Assembly (NCBI RefSeq): GCF_934754935.1
Contig: NZ_CAKVJB010000004.1
Coordinates: 19,695 to 83,694 of the forward strand
Source: an uncultured Holdemanella sp.
GTDB taxonomy: Bacteria; Bacillota_I; Bacilli_A; Erysipelotrichales; Erysipelotrichaceae
Length of the DNA: 64,000 nt
Reading direction: 5' to 3'
Part shown: in pieces, positions 16,104-24,504 of the stretch
Layout of the letters: every line of letters begins with the position of its first letter
Position numbering within the stretch: position 1 is the stretch's first letter
Translations under genes and position numbers: made by a program
The notes under the pieces: generated by a model
The model's input: the letters and a program-made list of their open reading frames with translations, nothing else
Database searches by the model: none
What the model was told of the DNA's origin: nothing

Positions 16104-17186
16104 ATGAAAATTTGTTTTGTGACAGGAGGAACAGGTGGACATATTTATCCGGCTTTAGCTTTGGCGGATAAAATGAAAGAACTTGATTCTTCAACTGAAA
16201 TATTATTTATTGGAAATGATGATCGCATGGAAAAGGATTTGATTCCGCAAAATGGCTATGCGTTTAAGGCTTTACATACTTCTGGATTGGTGGGGAATGC
16301 ATTTAAAAAATGTATGGCCGTTTGTCAGATGTTTAAAGCAGAAGGTAAGGCAAAAAAATATTTAAAAGAATTTAAACCAGATGTAGTTATTGGATTTGGT
16401 GGCTATGTGAGTGCGCCTGTTATTATGGCGGCTCATTCTTTAGGTATCCACACTGTAATTCATGAACAAAATTCTATTGTTGGTAAAGCTAACCAGCTTG
16501 TTATGAAAAAAGTGGATGCGATTATAACTTGTTATGAGAAGTGTAATGAGGTTTTCCCAAAGGAAAAGATTCACATGCTTGGAAATCCTAGAGCTACAAT
16601 TGCCAAAGAAGCAAAATTTGATGAAGACTATTTTAAATCACTAGGCTTAGATTTAGATAAAAAGACCATTCTTATTGTGATGGGTTCTTTAGGCTCTAGT
16701 TCAGTAAATGAATTGATGAAGAGTGCTCTAAAAGATGTCGATGGGGATTTACAATTTTTGTATGTCTGCGGAAAAGATAATTCGCAAGATTTGAATTTAT
16801 TTGAAAACCAAAAGAATATTCATGTTGTACCATATGTAGATACTTTGCGTATATATGGACATGTAGATGGAATGGTTTGTCGTGCAGGTGCTACTACGCT
16901 TGCAGAAGTAACAGCCTTAGGTATCCCGTCTATTGTGATACCAAGTCCTTATGTGGCTAATAACCATCAATTTTATAATGCGAGCATGCTTTTAAGGCAA
17001 CAGGCTTGTCGTATTATTGAAGAAAAGGATTTAAATGCGGACACTTTGCAGGGACAAATTGTTTCTTTATACGCAAATCCTGTGGTATATAAAGAGACGC
17101 ATGAGCATGCTTTGCAGATGGGAAAACCAAATGCAGCATATGATATTATAGATTTATTAAAAAATATATGTAAAAAGGGGAACTAA
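16104..17186 (+). CDS. murG: UDP-GlcNAc:lipid I N-acetylglucosaminyltransferase
   Basis: Peripheral membrane GT28 glycosyltransferase making lipid II, 360 aa. TGGTGGHIYPALAL is the N-terminal G-loop, VIGFGGYVSAPV the second, and VCRAGATTLAEVTALGIPSIVIP the donor-binding domain. The ATG at 16104 starts the canonical MKICFVTGGT sequence; an in-frame ATG 11 codons earlier is unlikely. It is followed after 1 nt by murB and then divIB, the common Gram-positive wall-and-division order. Confidence 0.95.
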   Translation: MKICFVTGGTGGHIYPALALADKMKELDSSTEILFIGNDDRMEKDLIPQNGYAFKALHTSGLVGNAFKKCMAVCQMFKAEGKAKKYLKEFKPDVVIGFGGYVSAPVIMAAHSLGIHTVIHEQNSIVGKANQLVMKKVDAIITCYEKCNEVFPKEKIHMLGNPRATIAKEAKFDEDYFKSLGLDLDKKTILIVMGSLGSSSVNELMKSALKDVDGDLQFLYVCGKDNSQDLNLFENQKNIHVVPYVDTLRIYGHVDGMVCRAGATTLAEVTALGIPSIVIPSPYVANNHQFYNASMLLRQQACRIIEEKDLNADTLQGQIVSLYANPVVYKETHEHALQMGKPNAAYDIIDLLKNICKKGN

Positions 17187-17187
17187 T

Positions 17188-18087
17188 ATGAGCATTAAGG
17201 ATCGTTTAATGACGTATGCAGAAGTTTTAGAACATGAATCTATGAAGAAACACACGACTTTTAAGATTGGTGGCTTTGTAGATTATTATATTTATCCAAA
17301 AAATTGTACAGCTTTGATGTGTGTACTAGAAATATTGGCAGAAGAAAATATTCCATATTATGTACTTGGACGTGGATCTAACGTTTTATGTTCAGATACA
17401 GATTTTAATGGTGCAATTATAAATTTAGATCGTACTTTGAATGACTTTTATTTTGAACCAGATGGAATTTTAGTGGCACAAGCAGGATGTTCAATTATAA
17501 ATATGGCCGTAGAAGCCATGAAAAGATCGTTGACAGGATTAGAATGGGCAAGTGGTATTCCAGGCTCTATTGGAGGATGCCTATATATGAATGCAGGTGC
17601 CTATAAAGATAATATGGCAAATCATTTAGTGGATGTATGTGTTTTAAAAGATAATACAATTTGTTGGATGAAGAAGGATGAGTTGGATTATGCATATCGC
17701 CATTCTATTTTTCAATCACACAAAGATTGGACTATTTTAGTAGGTCGTTTTCAATTAGAAAAAGGAAATCAAAATGATATTCGTGATCTAATGAATGCTC
17801 GACGCGAAAGAAGAATGAGTGCACAACCATTGGATAAGCCATGTGCAGGAAGTGTTTTTAGAAATCCAGAAGAAATTCCTGCTTGGAAATTGATTGAAGA
17901 TTTAGGTTTACGTGGACATAAAGTTGGTGGAGCTAAGGTAAGTGAAAAACATTGTAATTTTATTGTGAATGATGATTTGACAGCTACAGCTCAAGATGTT
18001 CGTGATTTAATTCATGAAATCAAAGTTAAGGCTAAAAAAGAATATGATATTGACATGGTAACGGAAGTTGAGCAGTTATATTGGTAA
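17188..18087 (+). CDS. murB: UDP-N-acetylenolpyruvoylglucosamine reductase
   Basis: FAD-dependent NADPH oxidoreductase, 299 aa, completing UDP-MurNAc. The FAD-binding segments are LGRGSNVLCSD and GIPGSIGGCLYMNAG. The C-terminal region PCAGSVFRNP contains the catalytic-loop serine, and ISEKHCNF-like VSEKHCNFIVN is typical of type IIa MurB. It starts 2 nt after murG and its last 7 nt overlap divIB, so the three are one transcript. Confidence 0.95.
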   Translation: MSIKDRLMTYAEVLEHESMKKHTTFKIGGFVDYYIYPKNCTALMCVLEILAEENIPYYVLGRGSNVLCSDTDFNGAIINLDRTLNDFYFEPDGILVAQAGCSIINMAVEAMKRSLTGLEWASGIPGSIGGCLYMNAGAYKDNMANHLVDVCVLKDNTICWMKKDELDYAYRHSIFQSHKDWTILVGRFQLEKGNQNDIRDLMNARRERRMSAQPLDKPCAGSVFRNPEEIPAWKLIEDLGLRGHKVGGAKVSEKHCNFIVNDDLTATAQDVRDLIHEIKVKAKKEYDIDMVTEVEQLYW

Positions 18088-19070
18088 AGAAAAAAATAAA
18101 GCTAACCATTAAACAAACGATTATTTTTAGTCTTGTTTTTATGATGGTATCTAGTGTTTTTGTGTATTACTTTTCTACAGATTCCCATGTCAAGGTTTTG
18201 TCGTGTAAAAATAATTATTATTTATCAGATAGCGAAGTTTATGATTTGGCAAATGTGAGTACAAAGACACGTCTTTATTTAGTTCCTTCTATATTACTTG
18301 AAAAAAGAGTAGAGAAGATGCCTTTTGTACAGTCTTGTAAAGTATCAAAAAAGAATCGTAAATTAACTTTTGATGTGCAAGAAAAATTAATTGTTGGTTA
18401 TTATGTTAAGGACGATAAAAACTTTGCGTTGCTTCAAGATGGAACTTCGATTGAAATTGAAGAACAATATTTGAATATGATCGTGCATTTTCCTTTGTTG
18501 TCCGATTTTAATGCGAAACAACGTAAACAGTTGTGTGAACAATTTCAAAAACATAGCAAAATATTGACGCGTGACTTAATTGAAAAATTTGCGGAAATTG
18601 TACCTTATAAAACGAGTTACGATAAAAATATGTTTAAGATCACAATGCAGGATGGCAATATTGTTTATACGAATTTAAAAAGTATAAAAATGCTTTCAAA
18701 ATACCAAAGTGTATTGACGAAACTTACGGGACAGTCGGTATGTTTGGTGTTGGATTCTACACATTCAACGATTGAAAAAGTAAATTGTGAGGATTTGAAT
18801 TCTAAGAAAAAGGAAGAAGAACAAAAAAAGACTTCTGAAAAGACGGAAACAGAAACATCACAAGAAATTGAAAATCAAGAAGAAGAACAGCAACCAGATG
18901 ATGAAGAAACAGAAAATGAGGCTGAGTGGGTCTATGATGAGAATACAGGAGTATATTATCATGAAGCTATAGGTATGTATTATGATCCAAATACAGATGA
19001 ATATTATGATGAAAATGGCACATATTATTATTGGGATGAGGATTCGCAAAGCTTTGTAGAAGCGTATTAA
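18081..19070 (+). CDS. divIB: Cell division protein DivIB/FtsQ with OCRE-like aromatic repeat tail
   Basis: Bitopic divisome protein, 329 aa. There is a short basic cytoplasmic start, a membrane helix at about 10-30, an extracellular POTRA-like domain (VKVLSCKNNYYLSD onward) and a beta domain to about residue 230. A Lys/Glu-rich linker runs to about 281. The last 48 residues (282-329) carry repeated YYDxxT and YYxDENG-type aromatic-acidic octamers, reminiscent of eukaryotic OCRE repeats. The start is a TTG overlapping the murB stop, with only a weak ribosome binding site. The tail is unusual for DivIB. Confidence 0.85.
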   Translation: MVKKKIKLTIKQTIIFSLVFMMVSSVFVYYFSTDSHVKVLSCKNNYYLSDSEVYDLANVSTKTRLYLVPSILLEKRVEKMPFVQSCKVSKKNRKLTFDVQEKLIVGYYVKDDKNFALLQDGTSIEIEEQYLNMIVHFPLLSDFNAKQRKQLCEQFQKHSKILTRDLIEKFAEIVPYKTSYDKNMFKITMQDGNIVYTNLKSIKMLSKYQSVLTKLTGQSVCLVLDSTHSTIEKVNCEDLNSKKKEEEQKKTSEKTETETSQEIENQEEEQQPDDEETENEAEWVYDENTGVYYHEAIGMYYDPNTDEYYDENGTYYYWDEDSQSFVEAY

Positions 19071-19125
19071 GATTTGTGTTTATATTTTAAGTAGAGTATA
19101 ATTAATAAAAACAGGAGGTTTTATT

Positions 19126-19485
19126 ATGCCTATTAATAAATCAACAGAATACGGAAATATCGAAATTTCATTAGATGCGATTGCCAATTTAGCAGGTGGC
19201 GCAATTACTGAATGTTACGGTATTGTAGGTATGGCAAGCCAGAAAACATTGAAGGATGGCTGGGCAGAATTATTGAAAAAAGAAAACTATGCTCGTGGTG
19301 TTGTTGTGACACAAGATGAAACGGGATTAGTTTTGAATCTTTATATTATTGCATTACAGGGAATTAAATTAAGTCAAGTTGTGTATGAAGCACAAAAACG
19401 TGTTAAATATGTATTGGAGAAAACTTTGGAAGTAAAATGTAACGCTGTAAACATTTATGTTCAAGGTGTTCGTGCGGTAAAGTAG
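19126..19485 (+). CDS. Asp23/Gls24 family envelope stress protein (YloU-like)
   Basis: 119 aa, the small Asp23/Gls24 fold (IEISLDAIANLAGGAITECYGIVGMA). These proteins are abundant in Gram-positive bacteria and linked to membrane or envelope homeostasis; the biochemical role is unknown. It precedes fakA by 10 nt, the same pairing as yloU-yloV in Bacillus, which supports the assignment. AGGAGG precedes the start and a TATAAT-type box lies at about 19097. Confidence 0.9.
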   Translation: MPINKSTEYGNIEISLDAIANLAGGAITECYGIVGMASQKTLKDGWAELLKKENYARGVVVTQDETGLVLNLYIIALQGIKLSQVVYEAQKRVKYVLEKTLEVKCNAVNIYVQGVRAVK

Positions 19486-19495
19486 GGGTTAAGAG

Positions 19496-21121
19496 ATGGA
19501 AAGAATTAATGGTATTTTATTTAAACAGATGCTAGAATCCGGAATGAATAACTTATCAAATCATTCAGCGGAAATTGATGCATTGAATGTTTTCCCTGTG
19601 CCAGATGGTGATACTGGAACAAATATGCATTTAACTGTATCGAATGGTGTAAAAGAAGCGCTTAAAACAAATTCGGATTCTGTAAAAGATATTGCGAAAA
19701 CATTATCTCGTGGATTATTAATGGGTGCACGTGGTAACTCTGGTGTTATTACTTCACAGATTTTTAGAGGAATCTATCAAGCAGTTGAAGACTTAGATGA
19801 TATGGATGCATCTCAATTGGCTCACGCTTTAGTGAATGGTAGTCGTGTTGCGTATCGTGCTGTTATGCGTCCGGTAGAAGGAACTATTTTAACAGTAGTT
19901 CGTGAAGCTGCAGATTATACATATGCATATACTACAACTGAAGAAGTTACAGATTGCATGGATGTTATGAAGAAGATGGTGGATGAAGCCAATGCTTCTT
20001 TACAAAGAACACCTGAATTATTACCTGTTCTTGCAGAAGTAGGTGTAGTTGATAGTGGTGGTAAGGGACTTTGTGTAATCTTAGAAGGTTTCCTTGCGGC
20101 TATGGAAGGTCATCCAGTTCAACTTGAAGGTGCAAAAGCAGCTGGTGAAAGTGCTCAGGCAAAAGTTGAAGGTGGAGAAGAAGAATATGGATTCTGTACA
20201 GAATTTATTTTAAAGTTATCTGAAAATGGTATTCGTCATTTCTCTGAAACTAGCTTTAAAGATGAATTAGCTACAATTGGTAATTCGATTGTGTGTGTGC
20301 AAGATGAAGATTTAGTTAAAGTGCATGTTCATACATTAGAACCATTTACAGCTATTAAAATGGGACGTCGTCAGGGTCGTTTTATTAAATTAAAAGTTGA
20401 AAATATGCAAGAACAGCATGACAATATTATTGAAAAAGAGGAAGAGGAAAAAATGGCAGAACACAAAAAATATGCCATTATTACCGTAGCTCCTGGAGAT
20501 GGAATCAAGAAGATGTTCACAGAACTTAGAGCTGACATTGTTGTTGGTGGTGGACAAACAATGAATCCTAGTACAGAAGATTTTGTTTCAGCTGTTGAAA
20601 AGTTGAATGCAGATCATATCTTCATTTTACCTAACAATTCAAATATTGTTTTAGCTGCAAGTCAAGCTGCACAAGTTTGTTCAGATCAAGACATTCATGT
20701 GCTTCCAAGTAAAACAATTCCACAAGGTTTAAGTGCTTGTGTTATGTTCAACCCAGATGTTGAATTAGAAGATAACTTAGCTGAAATGAATGAAGCTATT
20801 GAAAATGTTAAATCTGGTGAAGTAACATATGCGATTAAAGATACAACATATGATGGTCTTGAAATTAAAAAAGATGAATATATGGGTATTTTTGGAAAAG
20901 ATATTTGCGTATCTTGTCCAGATTGTATGGAAGCAACAAAGAAACTTTTAGATAAGATGTTAGATGAAGATAGCGAACTTGTTACTTTGATTTATGGTGA
21001 TACAGCTACTGAAGAACAGGCTGAAGAAATTGCTGCTTATATCGAAGATAACAGTGATGCAGAAGTTGAAATCCATGAAGGAAATCAACCTGTCTACTCA
21101 TTTATTATTGGTGTTGAATAG
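19496..21121 (+). CDS. fakA: Fatty acid kinase catalytic subunit (DAK2 domain, YloV)
   Basis: 541 aa, near the usual 550. The N-terminal DAK2 kinase domain (about 1-200) has FPVPDGDTGTNM, the metal- and ATP-binding Asp cluster, and MGARGNSGVITSQ. A middle domain (about 225-310) holds VKVHVHTLEP. The C-terminal domain from about 325 has VGGGQTMNPSTEDF. In characterised species FakA phosphorylates fatty acids presented by a FakB (DegV) protein for phospholipid synthesis; no FakB gene is seen here. A terminator follows. Confidence 0.92.
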   Translation: MERINGILFKQMLESGMNNLSNHSAEIDALNVFPVPDGDTGTNMHLTVSNGVKEALKTNSDSVKDIAKTLSRGLLMGARGNSGVITSQIFRGIYQAVEDLDDMDASQLAHALVNGSRVAYRAVMRPVEGTILTVVREAADYTYAYTTTEEVTDCMDVMKKMVDEANASLQRTPELLPVLAEVGVVDSGGKGLCVILEGFLAAMEGHPVQLEGAKAAGESAQAKVEGGEEEYGFCTEFILKLSENGIRHFSETSFKDELATIGNSIVCVQDEDLVKVHVHTLEPFTAIKMGRRQGRFIKLKVENMQEQHDNIIEKEEEEKMAEHKKYAIITVAPGDGIKKMFTELRADIVVGGGQTMNPSTEDFVSAVEKLNADHIFILPNNSNIVLAASQAAQVCSDQDIHVLPSKTIPQGLSACVMFNPDVELEDNLAEMNEAIENVKSGEVTYAIKDTTYDGLEIKKDEYMGIFGKDICVSCPDCMEATKKLLDKMLDEDSELVTLIYGDTATEEQAEEIAAYIEDNSDAEVEIHEGNQPVYSFIIGVE

Positions 21122-21129
21122 TAAACTAA

Positions 21130-21166
21130 TGAATCCATCAGATTGAGTTCTGATGGATTTTTTTTC
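21130..21166 (+). terminator. Terminator after fakA
   Basis: AATCCATCA...TGATGGATT 9-bp hairpin and an eight-T run. Confidence 0.92.
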
Positions 21167-21485
21167 TTGTAGCCAGGATGCGATTGCGTGTATAATTAAA
21201 GCCGGAGAAACCTCTGAAATCTCTTTTTTAATCTTTTGGCTTGCGATTAAAGGATTCCATAGGTCCATTTGAAAGGCGTGCGTAATATTCTTTTTCTGTA
21301 CGTGCGCTTTTTATATACACTTTTATACGGGTGAAGGAATTTACTATAGGTCTAAGATTTCTTCTTAAGAAACCTGCAAAGTCACGGAATATAGACTGAT
21401 CAGAATTGTCATATTTATCAATCAAAGTGTTTAGATCAAGAAGGACATCGAATTCGTTATCGTATTCTGTATGATTGAATTGGAT
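21165..21485 (-). pseudogene. Degenerate transposase C-terminus (ISL3-like)
   Basis: Reading the minus strand from about 21485, the frame gives a transposase C-terminal region ending YYARLSNGPMESFNRKPKD. It is then interrupted by an in-frame TAA, and the same frame continues KRDFRGFSGFNYTRNRIL. The SNGP-ESFN-K and F-NYTRNRIL pattern is that of ISL3-type transposases. The N-terminal two thirds are missing and no inverted repeats were found, so this is a relic. It accounts for most of the 438-bp gap between fakA and cstA. Confidence 0.6.
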
Positions 21486-21521
21486 ATATTATTCCTTTGG
21501 TGTACTTTGCCTTAGTTTATA

Positions 21522-21555
21522 GACAAAAGAAAAGACCGCTTGATGCGGTCTTGAT
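21522..21555 (-). terminator. Terminator of cstA
   Basis: AAGACCGC-N5-GCGGTCTT stem; on the minus strand it is followed by a T-rich tract. Confidence 0.8.
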
Positions 21556-21559
21556 TGTT

Positions 21560-23296
21560 TTATGCGTTTTGTTCTTGTTCTTGAAGTTTTGCCTTTTCAA
21601 CAGGTTGAACTAATTTCTTTCCTGAACCAATGAAGATCATCAATCCTAATGCCATTAATAGAACAGCAAAGAATAATTGTAGTCCGTCTGTCATAAATGC
21701 AAATCCACCAGTTACGAATAATTTTAAGCAGATGTTGTATACTGACATTCCTAAGCTTGTCATTGTAACAACTAACATCATGATCATAGGTACATATAAC
21801 ATGTATCCTTTACGTCCTGTAACTTTTAAGAATACTGATAATGAAACTAATACCATGGCAGCTAATAATTGGTTAGCACTACCGAATAATGGCCAGATAT
21901 TTAAGTATCCACCTAAACTTAATAGGTAACCACCAGCTAATGTGATCAATGTAGCAACATATTTATTTGTTAAGAAAGTGATAACACTGTTTGTTTCAGT
22001 TTCTTCATTTACTTCAAATAATTCTTGGAATGATAAACGTCCAATTCTAGCAACGGCATCTAATGATGTTAATGCCAAAGCAGAAACGAACATTGTCATA
22101 ATGCATAGACCCCATTCTTGAGGGAATCCAAATTGAGAAATCAATCCAGTTACACCAACTGAGAACTTGATAAATGGTGTAGCAGTATCGGCAAATGCCA
22201 TAGAAGATAATGTTTCATTTAATACGCCTTTGCTAGCTAAGCTAGTTAAAGATCCAACAACAACAATTACAAGTACTGCAAGTAATGATTCAAGTAACAT
22301 ACTTCCATATCCAACTTGTAACATATCACTTTCATTGCGGATTTGTTTAGAACTTGTTTCACTCGATACAAGTGAGTGGAATCCACTAACAGCACCACAA
22401 GCAACAGTAACAAATAATGTAGGGAAGATATAACTTCCTGTTGCTGATTTAAATCCTGTAAATGCAGGAGATGTGATTGTTGGATTTGATACGAATACAC
22501 CAACAACTGCAGCAACGATCATTCCGATGAATAAGAATGTAGTCAAATAGTCACGTGGTTGTTTTAATACCCAGATAGGAGTAACACTCGCAAAGAAGAT
22601 ATAAACGAATACTAGATATACCCAAGTTTGTTTAGAGAAGTAAACTGGGAATGCGATTCCTAATGCTAACATCGCAACGATTAATGCGATACCAAGTACA
22701 GCTTGTTTCCATCCAGTAAGACCTGTTTTCTTTAAGAAGAAACCAAAGGCAATCGCAACAAATACATATAGAATTGTAATTGAACTTGCAGCTCCACTAG
22801 GTAATGATTGTGCACCAGCAGCATTGTATCCATTTAATGATCCTGCAACCATGTCGGCAAATGCAGCAATAACTAATAATGTAAATAACCAGCAGAACAA
22901 GAAGAATAATTTACGTCCTGTTTTACCAATATAAGTTTCAATGATTTGTCCCATTGATTTACCATGAGATTTAACAGATGCGTATAGAGCACCAAAGTCT
23001 TGTACGGCTCCAAAGAAGATGCCTCCGACCATTACCCATAGAAATGCAGGCAACCATCCAAATACCATCGCAAGTACTGGACCTGTAACTGGACCAGCTC
23101 CGGCAATTGAAGAGAATTGGTGTCCAAATACTTCCCATTTGTTACTTGGAACATAATCAACTCCATCTTCCTTTTCATAAGCAGGTGTCTTAGCTTTTGG
23201 ATTGATTCCCCATGTTTTAACTAAATAGAGTCCATAAACTAAGTAGGCTGTTAGCAATAATGCAGCAGCGATAGCTAATAATAATAGACCATTCAT
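21560..23296 (-). CDS. cstA: CstA-family carbon starvation / peptide-pyruvate transporter
   Basis: Polytopic membrane transporter, 578 aa, with many hydrophobic helices. Family motifs include GHQFSSIAGAGPVTGP near residue 60, VFGWLPAFLWVMVGGIFFGAVQDFG, and FHSLVSSETSSKQI in the centre. Characterised relatives take up pyruvate (E. coli CstA, BtsT) or have been linked to peptide use. It is preceded by a long leader holding a T-box with terminator, so an uncharged tRNA should switch it on. That suggests an amino-acid-related or peptide substrate. The upstream promoter carries the 21-nt element also found between citrate synthase and aconitase. Confidence 0.92.
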   Translation of the reverse strand: MNGLLLLAIAAALLLTAYLVYGLYLVKTWGINPKAKTPAYEKEDGVDYVPSNKWEVFGHQFSSIAGAGPVTGPVLAMVFGWLPAFLWVMVGGIFFGAVQDFGALYASVKSHGKSMGQIIETYIGKTGRKLFFLFCWLFTLLVIAAFADMVAGSLNGYNAAGAQSLPSGAASSITILYVFVAIAFGFFLKKTGLTGWKQAVLGIALIVAMLALGIAFPVYFSKQTWVYLVFVYIFFASVTPIWVLKQPRDYLTTFLFIGMIVAAVVGVFVSNPTITSPAFTGFKSATGSYIFPTLFVTVACGAVSGFHSLVSSETSSKQIRNESDMLQVGYGSMLLESLLAVLVIVVVGSLTSLASKGVLNETLSSMAFADTATPFIKFSVGVTGLISQFGFPQEWGLCIMTMFVSALALTSLDAVARIGRLSFQELFEVNEETETNSVITFLTNKYVATLITLAGGYLLSLGGYLNIWPLFGSANQLLAAMVLVSLSVFLKVTGRKGYMLYVPMIMMLVVTMTSLGMSVYNICLKLFVTGGFAFMTDGLQLFFAVLLMALGLMIFIGSGKKLVQPVEKAKLQEQEQNA

Positions 23297-23342
23297 AATA
23301 ACTTTCCTCCCTTAAAACTTTCTATCCAAATATTCAAATAAT

Positions 23343-23582
23343 AAAAAAAGACTTCGTCTATCTAAGACGAAATCTATCATTATTCCGTGGTACCACTTAG
23401 TTTGCAACACCTTTGTTGCCACTTAGAACTTCTTAACGCGAAGGACGAATCATTTTACTATCTTTTCAAATGATTAGCTCACAAGGGATAGCTCTAAGGA
23501 CCGTTGTTATCATTTCACCAAAATTGATACTCTCTATGACCAGGTTTGCTTAAAGTCGTGTCTTGTTCACAGCTTTGAATAT
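23343..23582 (-). promoter_or_regulatory. T-box leader of cstA
   Basis: On the minus strand the T-box sequence TGGTACC is flanked by CTAAG and ACG. These pair with CGT and CTTAG downstream to form the antiterminator. The competing terminator has a TTCGTCT/AGACGAA stem followed by eight T residues. Stem I has an AGAGAG bulge and a TATCA...TGATA apical hairpin with a TTTTGGTGAAA loop. A second hairpin AATCATTT...AAATGATT follows. I could not assign the specifier codon: the 3' side of stem I (near AACAACGGT) is ambiguous. Confidence 0.9.
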
Positions 23583-23592
23583 TTGTGGTTGT

Positions 23593-23621
23593 ATAATATA
23601 CCATCTTGAAAAACATGTCAA
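23593..23621 (-). promoter_or_regulatory. cstA leader promoter
   Basis: On the minus strand TTGACA (23621-23616) and TATTAT (23598-23593) are 17 nt apart, a near-consensus sigma-A promoter just before the T-box leader. Confidence 0.85.
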
Positions 23622-23640
23622 CAAAAAATGTAACAAAATG
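23620..23640. promoter_or_regulatory. 21-nt shared element, copy at cstA
   Basis: Begins AACAAAAAATGTAAC and continues AAAATG. The same 21 nt occur without mismatch, inverted, at 30831-30851 between citrate synthase and aconitase. Here it overlaps the upstream edge of the cstA -35 box. Probably a transcription factor site. Confidence 0.6.
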
Positions 23641-23686
23641 TAAACTAATGTTTCCACAATTTACATTAATTACAATTGTCATTTAT

Positions 23687-23715
23687 TTGTTAACGTGTAA
23701 ACGTCTGTGCTATAA
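23687..23715 (+). promoter_or_regulatory. Promoter of metallophosphoesterase gene
   Basis: TTGTTA (23687-23692), 17-nt spacer, TATAAT (23710-23715) with an extended TGC before it. Confidence 0.8.
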
Positions 23716-23742
23716 TGTAAAAACGTTGTTGGAGGGGAATAC

Positions 23743-24489
23743 ATGATTTATATAACTGGCGACATTCATAGAGAGCAAGATATACATAAAATCAATCCTA
23801 GAGAGTTTATTGTTGGAGAAACTCTTACTGAAGAGGATTATGTTATTATTTGTGGTGATTTTGGTTGTATCTGGGATGGAAGTACAGGAGATAACTTTTG
23901 GTTAAAATGGTTAGATTCACTTCCTTGGAATACTTTATTTATTGATGGAAATCATGAAAACTTCGATGTATTAAATACATATCCTGTAGAGGAATATAAG
24001 GGTGGTAAAGTGCATCGTATTCGTTCTAAAATTTTTCATTTGATGCGTGGTGAAGTTTTCAATATTGATGGTTATAAATTCTTTACAATGGGTGGAGGAT
24101 TTTCACATGATGTATGTTATCGTACGGAACATAAAAATTGGTGGAAAGATGAAATTTGTACGATAGAAGAGGCCAAACATGCATTTGAAATATTGGAAAA
24201 GAATGAGTGGAAAGTAGATTATATCTTGTCACACGATACTTATTCATCGCATCCATTGGCTCATAAATATGAAACGGATATGAGTCTATATGGAGATGAT
24301 TATTATGATTTACATGATTGTTTGGAAACTGTTGAGAAGAAAACGGATTATAAAATATGGTTTAGTGGACATTATCATGATGACAGAATTCATTATTCAG
24401 ATTCAGACAAGCCTTGTTTGACTTTATTTGATCGAGTAGTGTTATTAGAAAATATTGATGAGGAAATGAAAAGCCTGACTAAAATTTAG
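23743..24489 (+). CDS. Calcineurin-like metallophosphoesterase
   Basis: Cytoplasmic dinuclear-metal phosphoesterase, 248 aa. Motifs in order are TGDIHRE (D-x-H), CGDFGCIWDG (GD), DGNHENFD (GNHE), LSHDTYSSHP and FSGHYHDD (GHxH). These supply all the metal ligands. The substrate cannot be read. It is a single gene with its own promoter and a GGAGGGG ribosome binding site, and is closed by a bidirectional terminator shared with ldh. Confidence 0.88.
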   Translation: MIYITGDIHREQDIHKINPREFIVGETLTEEDYVIICGDFGCIWDGSTGDNFWLKWLDSLPWNTLFIDGNHENFDVLNTYPVEEYKGGKVHRIRSKIFHLMRGEVFNIDGYKFFTMGGGFSHDVCYRTEHKNWWKDEICTIEEAKHAFEILEKNEWKVDYILSHDTYSSHPLAHKYETDMSLYGDDYYDLHDCLETVEKKTDYKIWFSGHYHDDRIHYSDSDKPCLTLFDRVVLLENIDEEMKSLTKI

Positions 24490-24504
24490 TCAGGCTATTT
24501 TTTT
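24471..24504. terminator. Bidirectional terminator between phosphoesterase and ldh
   Basis: AGCCTGACTAAA/TTTAGTCAGGCT 12-bp stem with T-runs on both strands. Confidence 0.92.
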
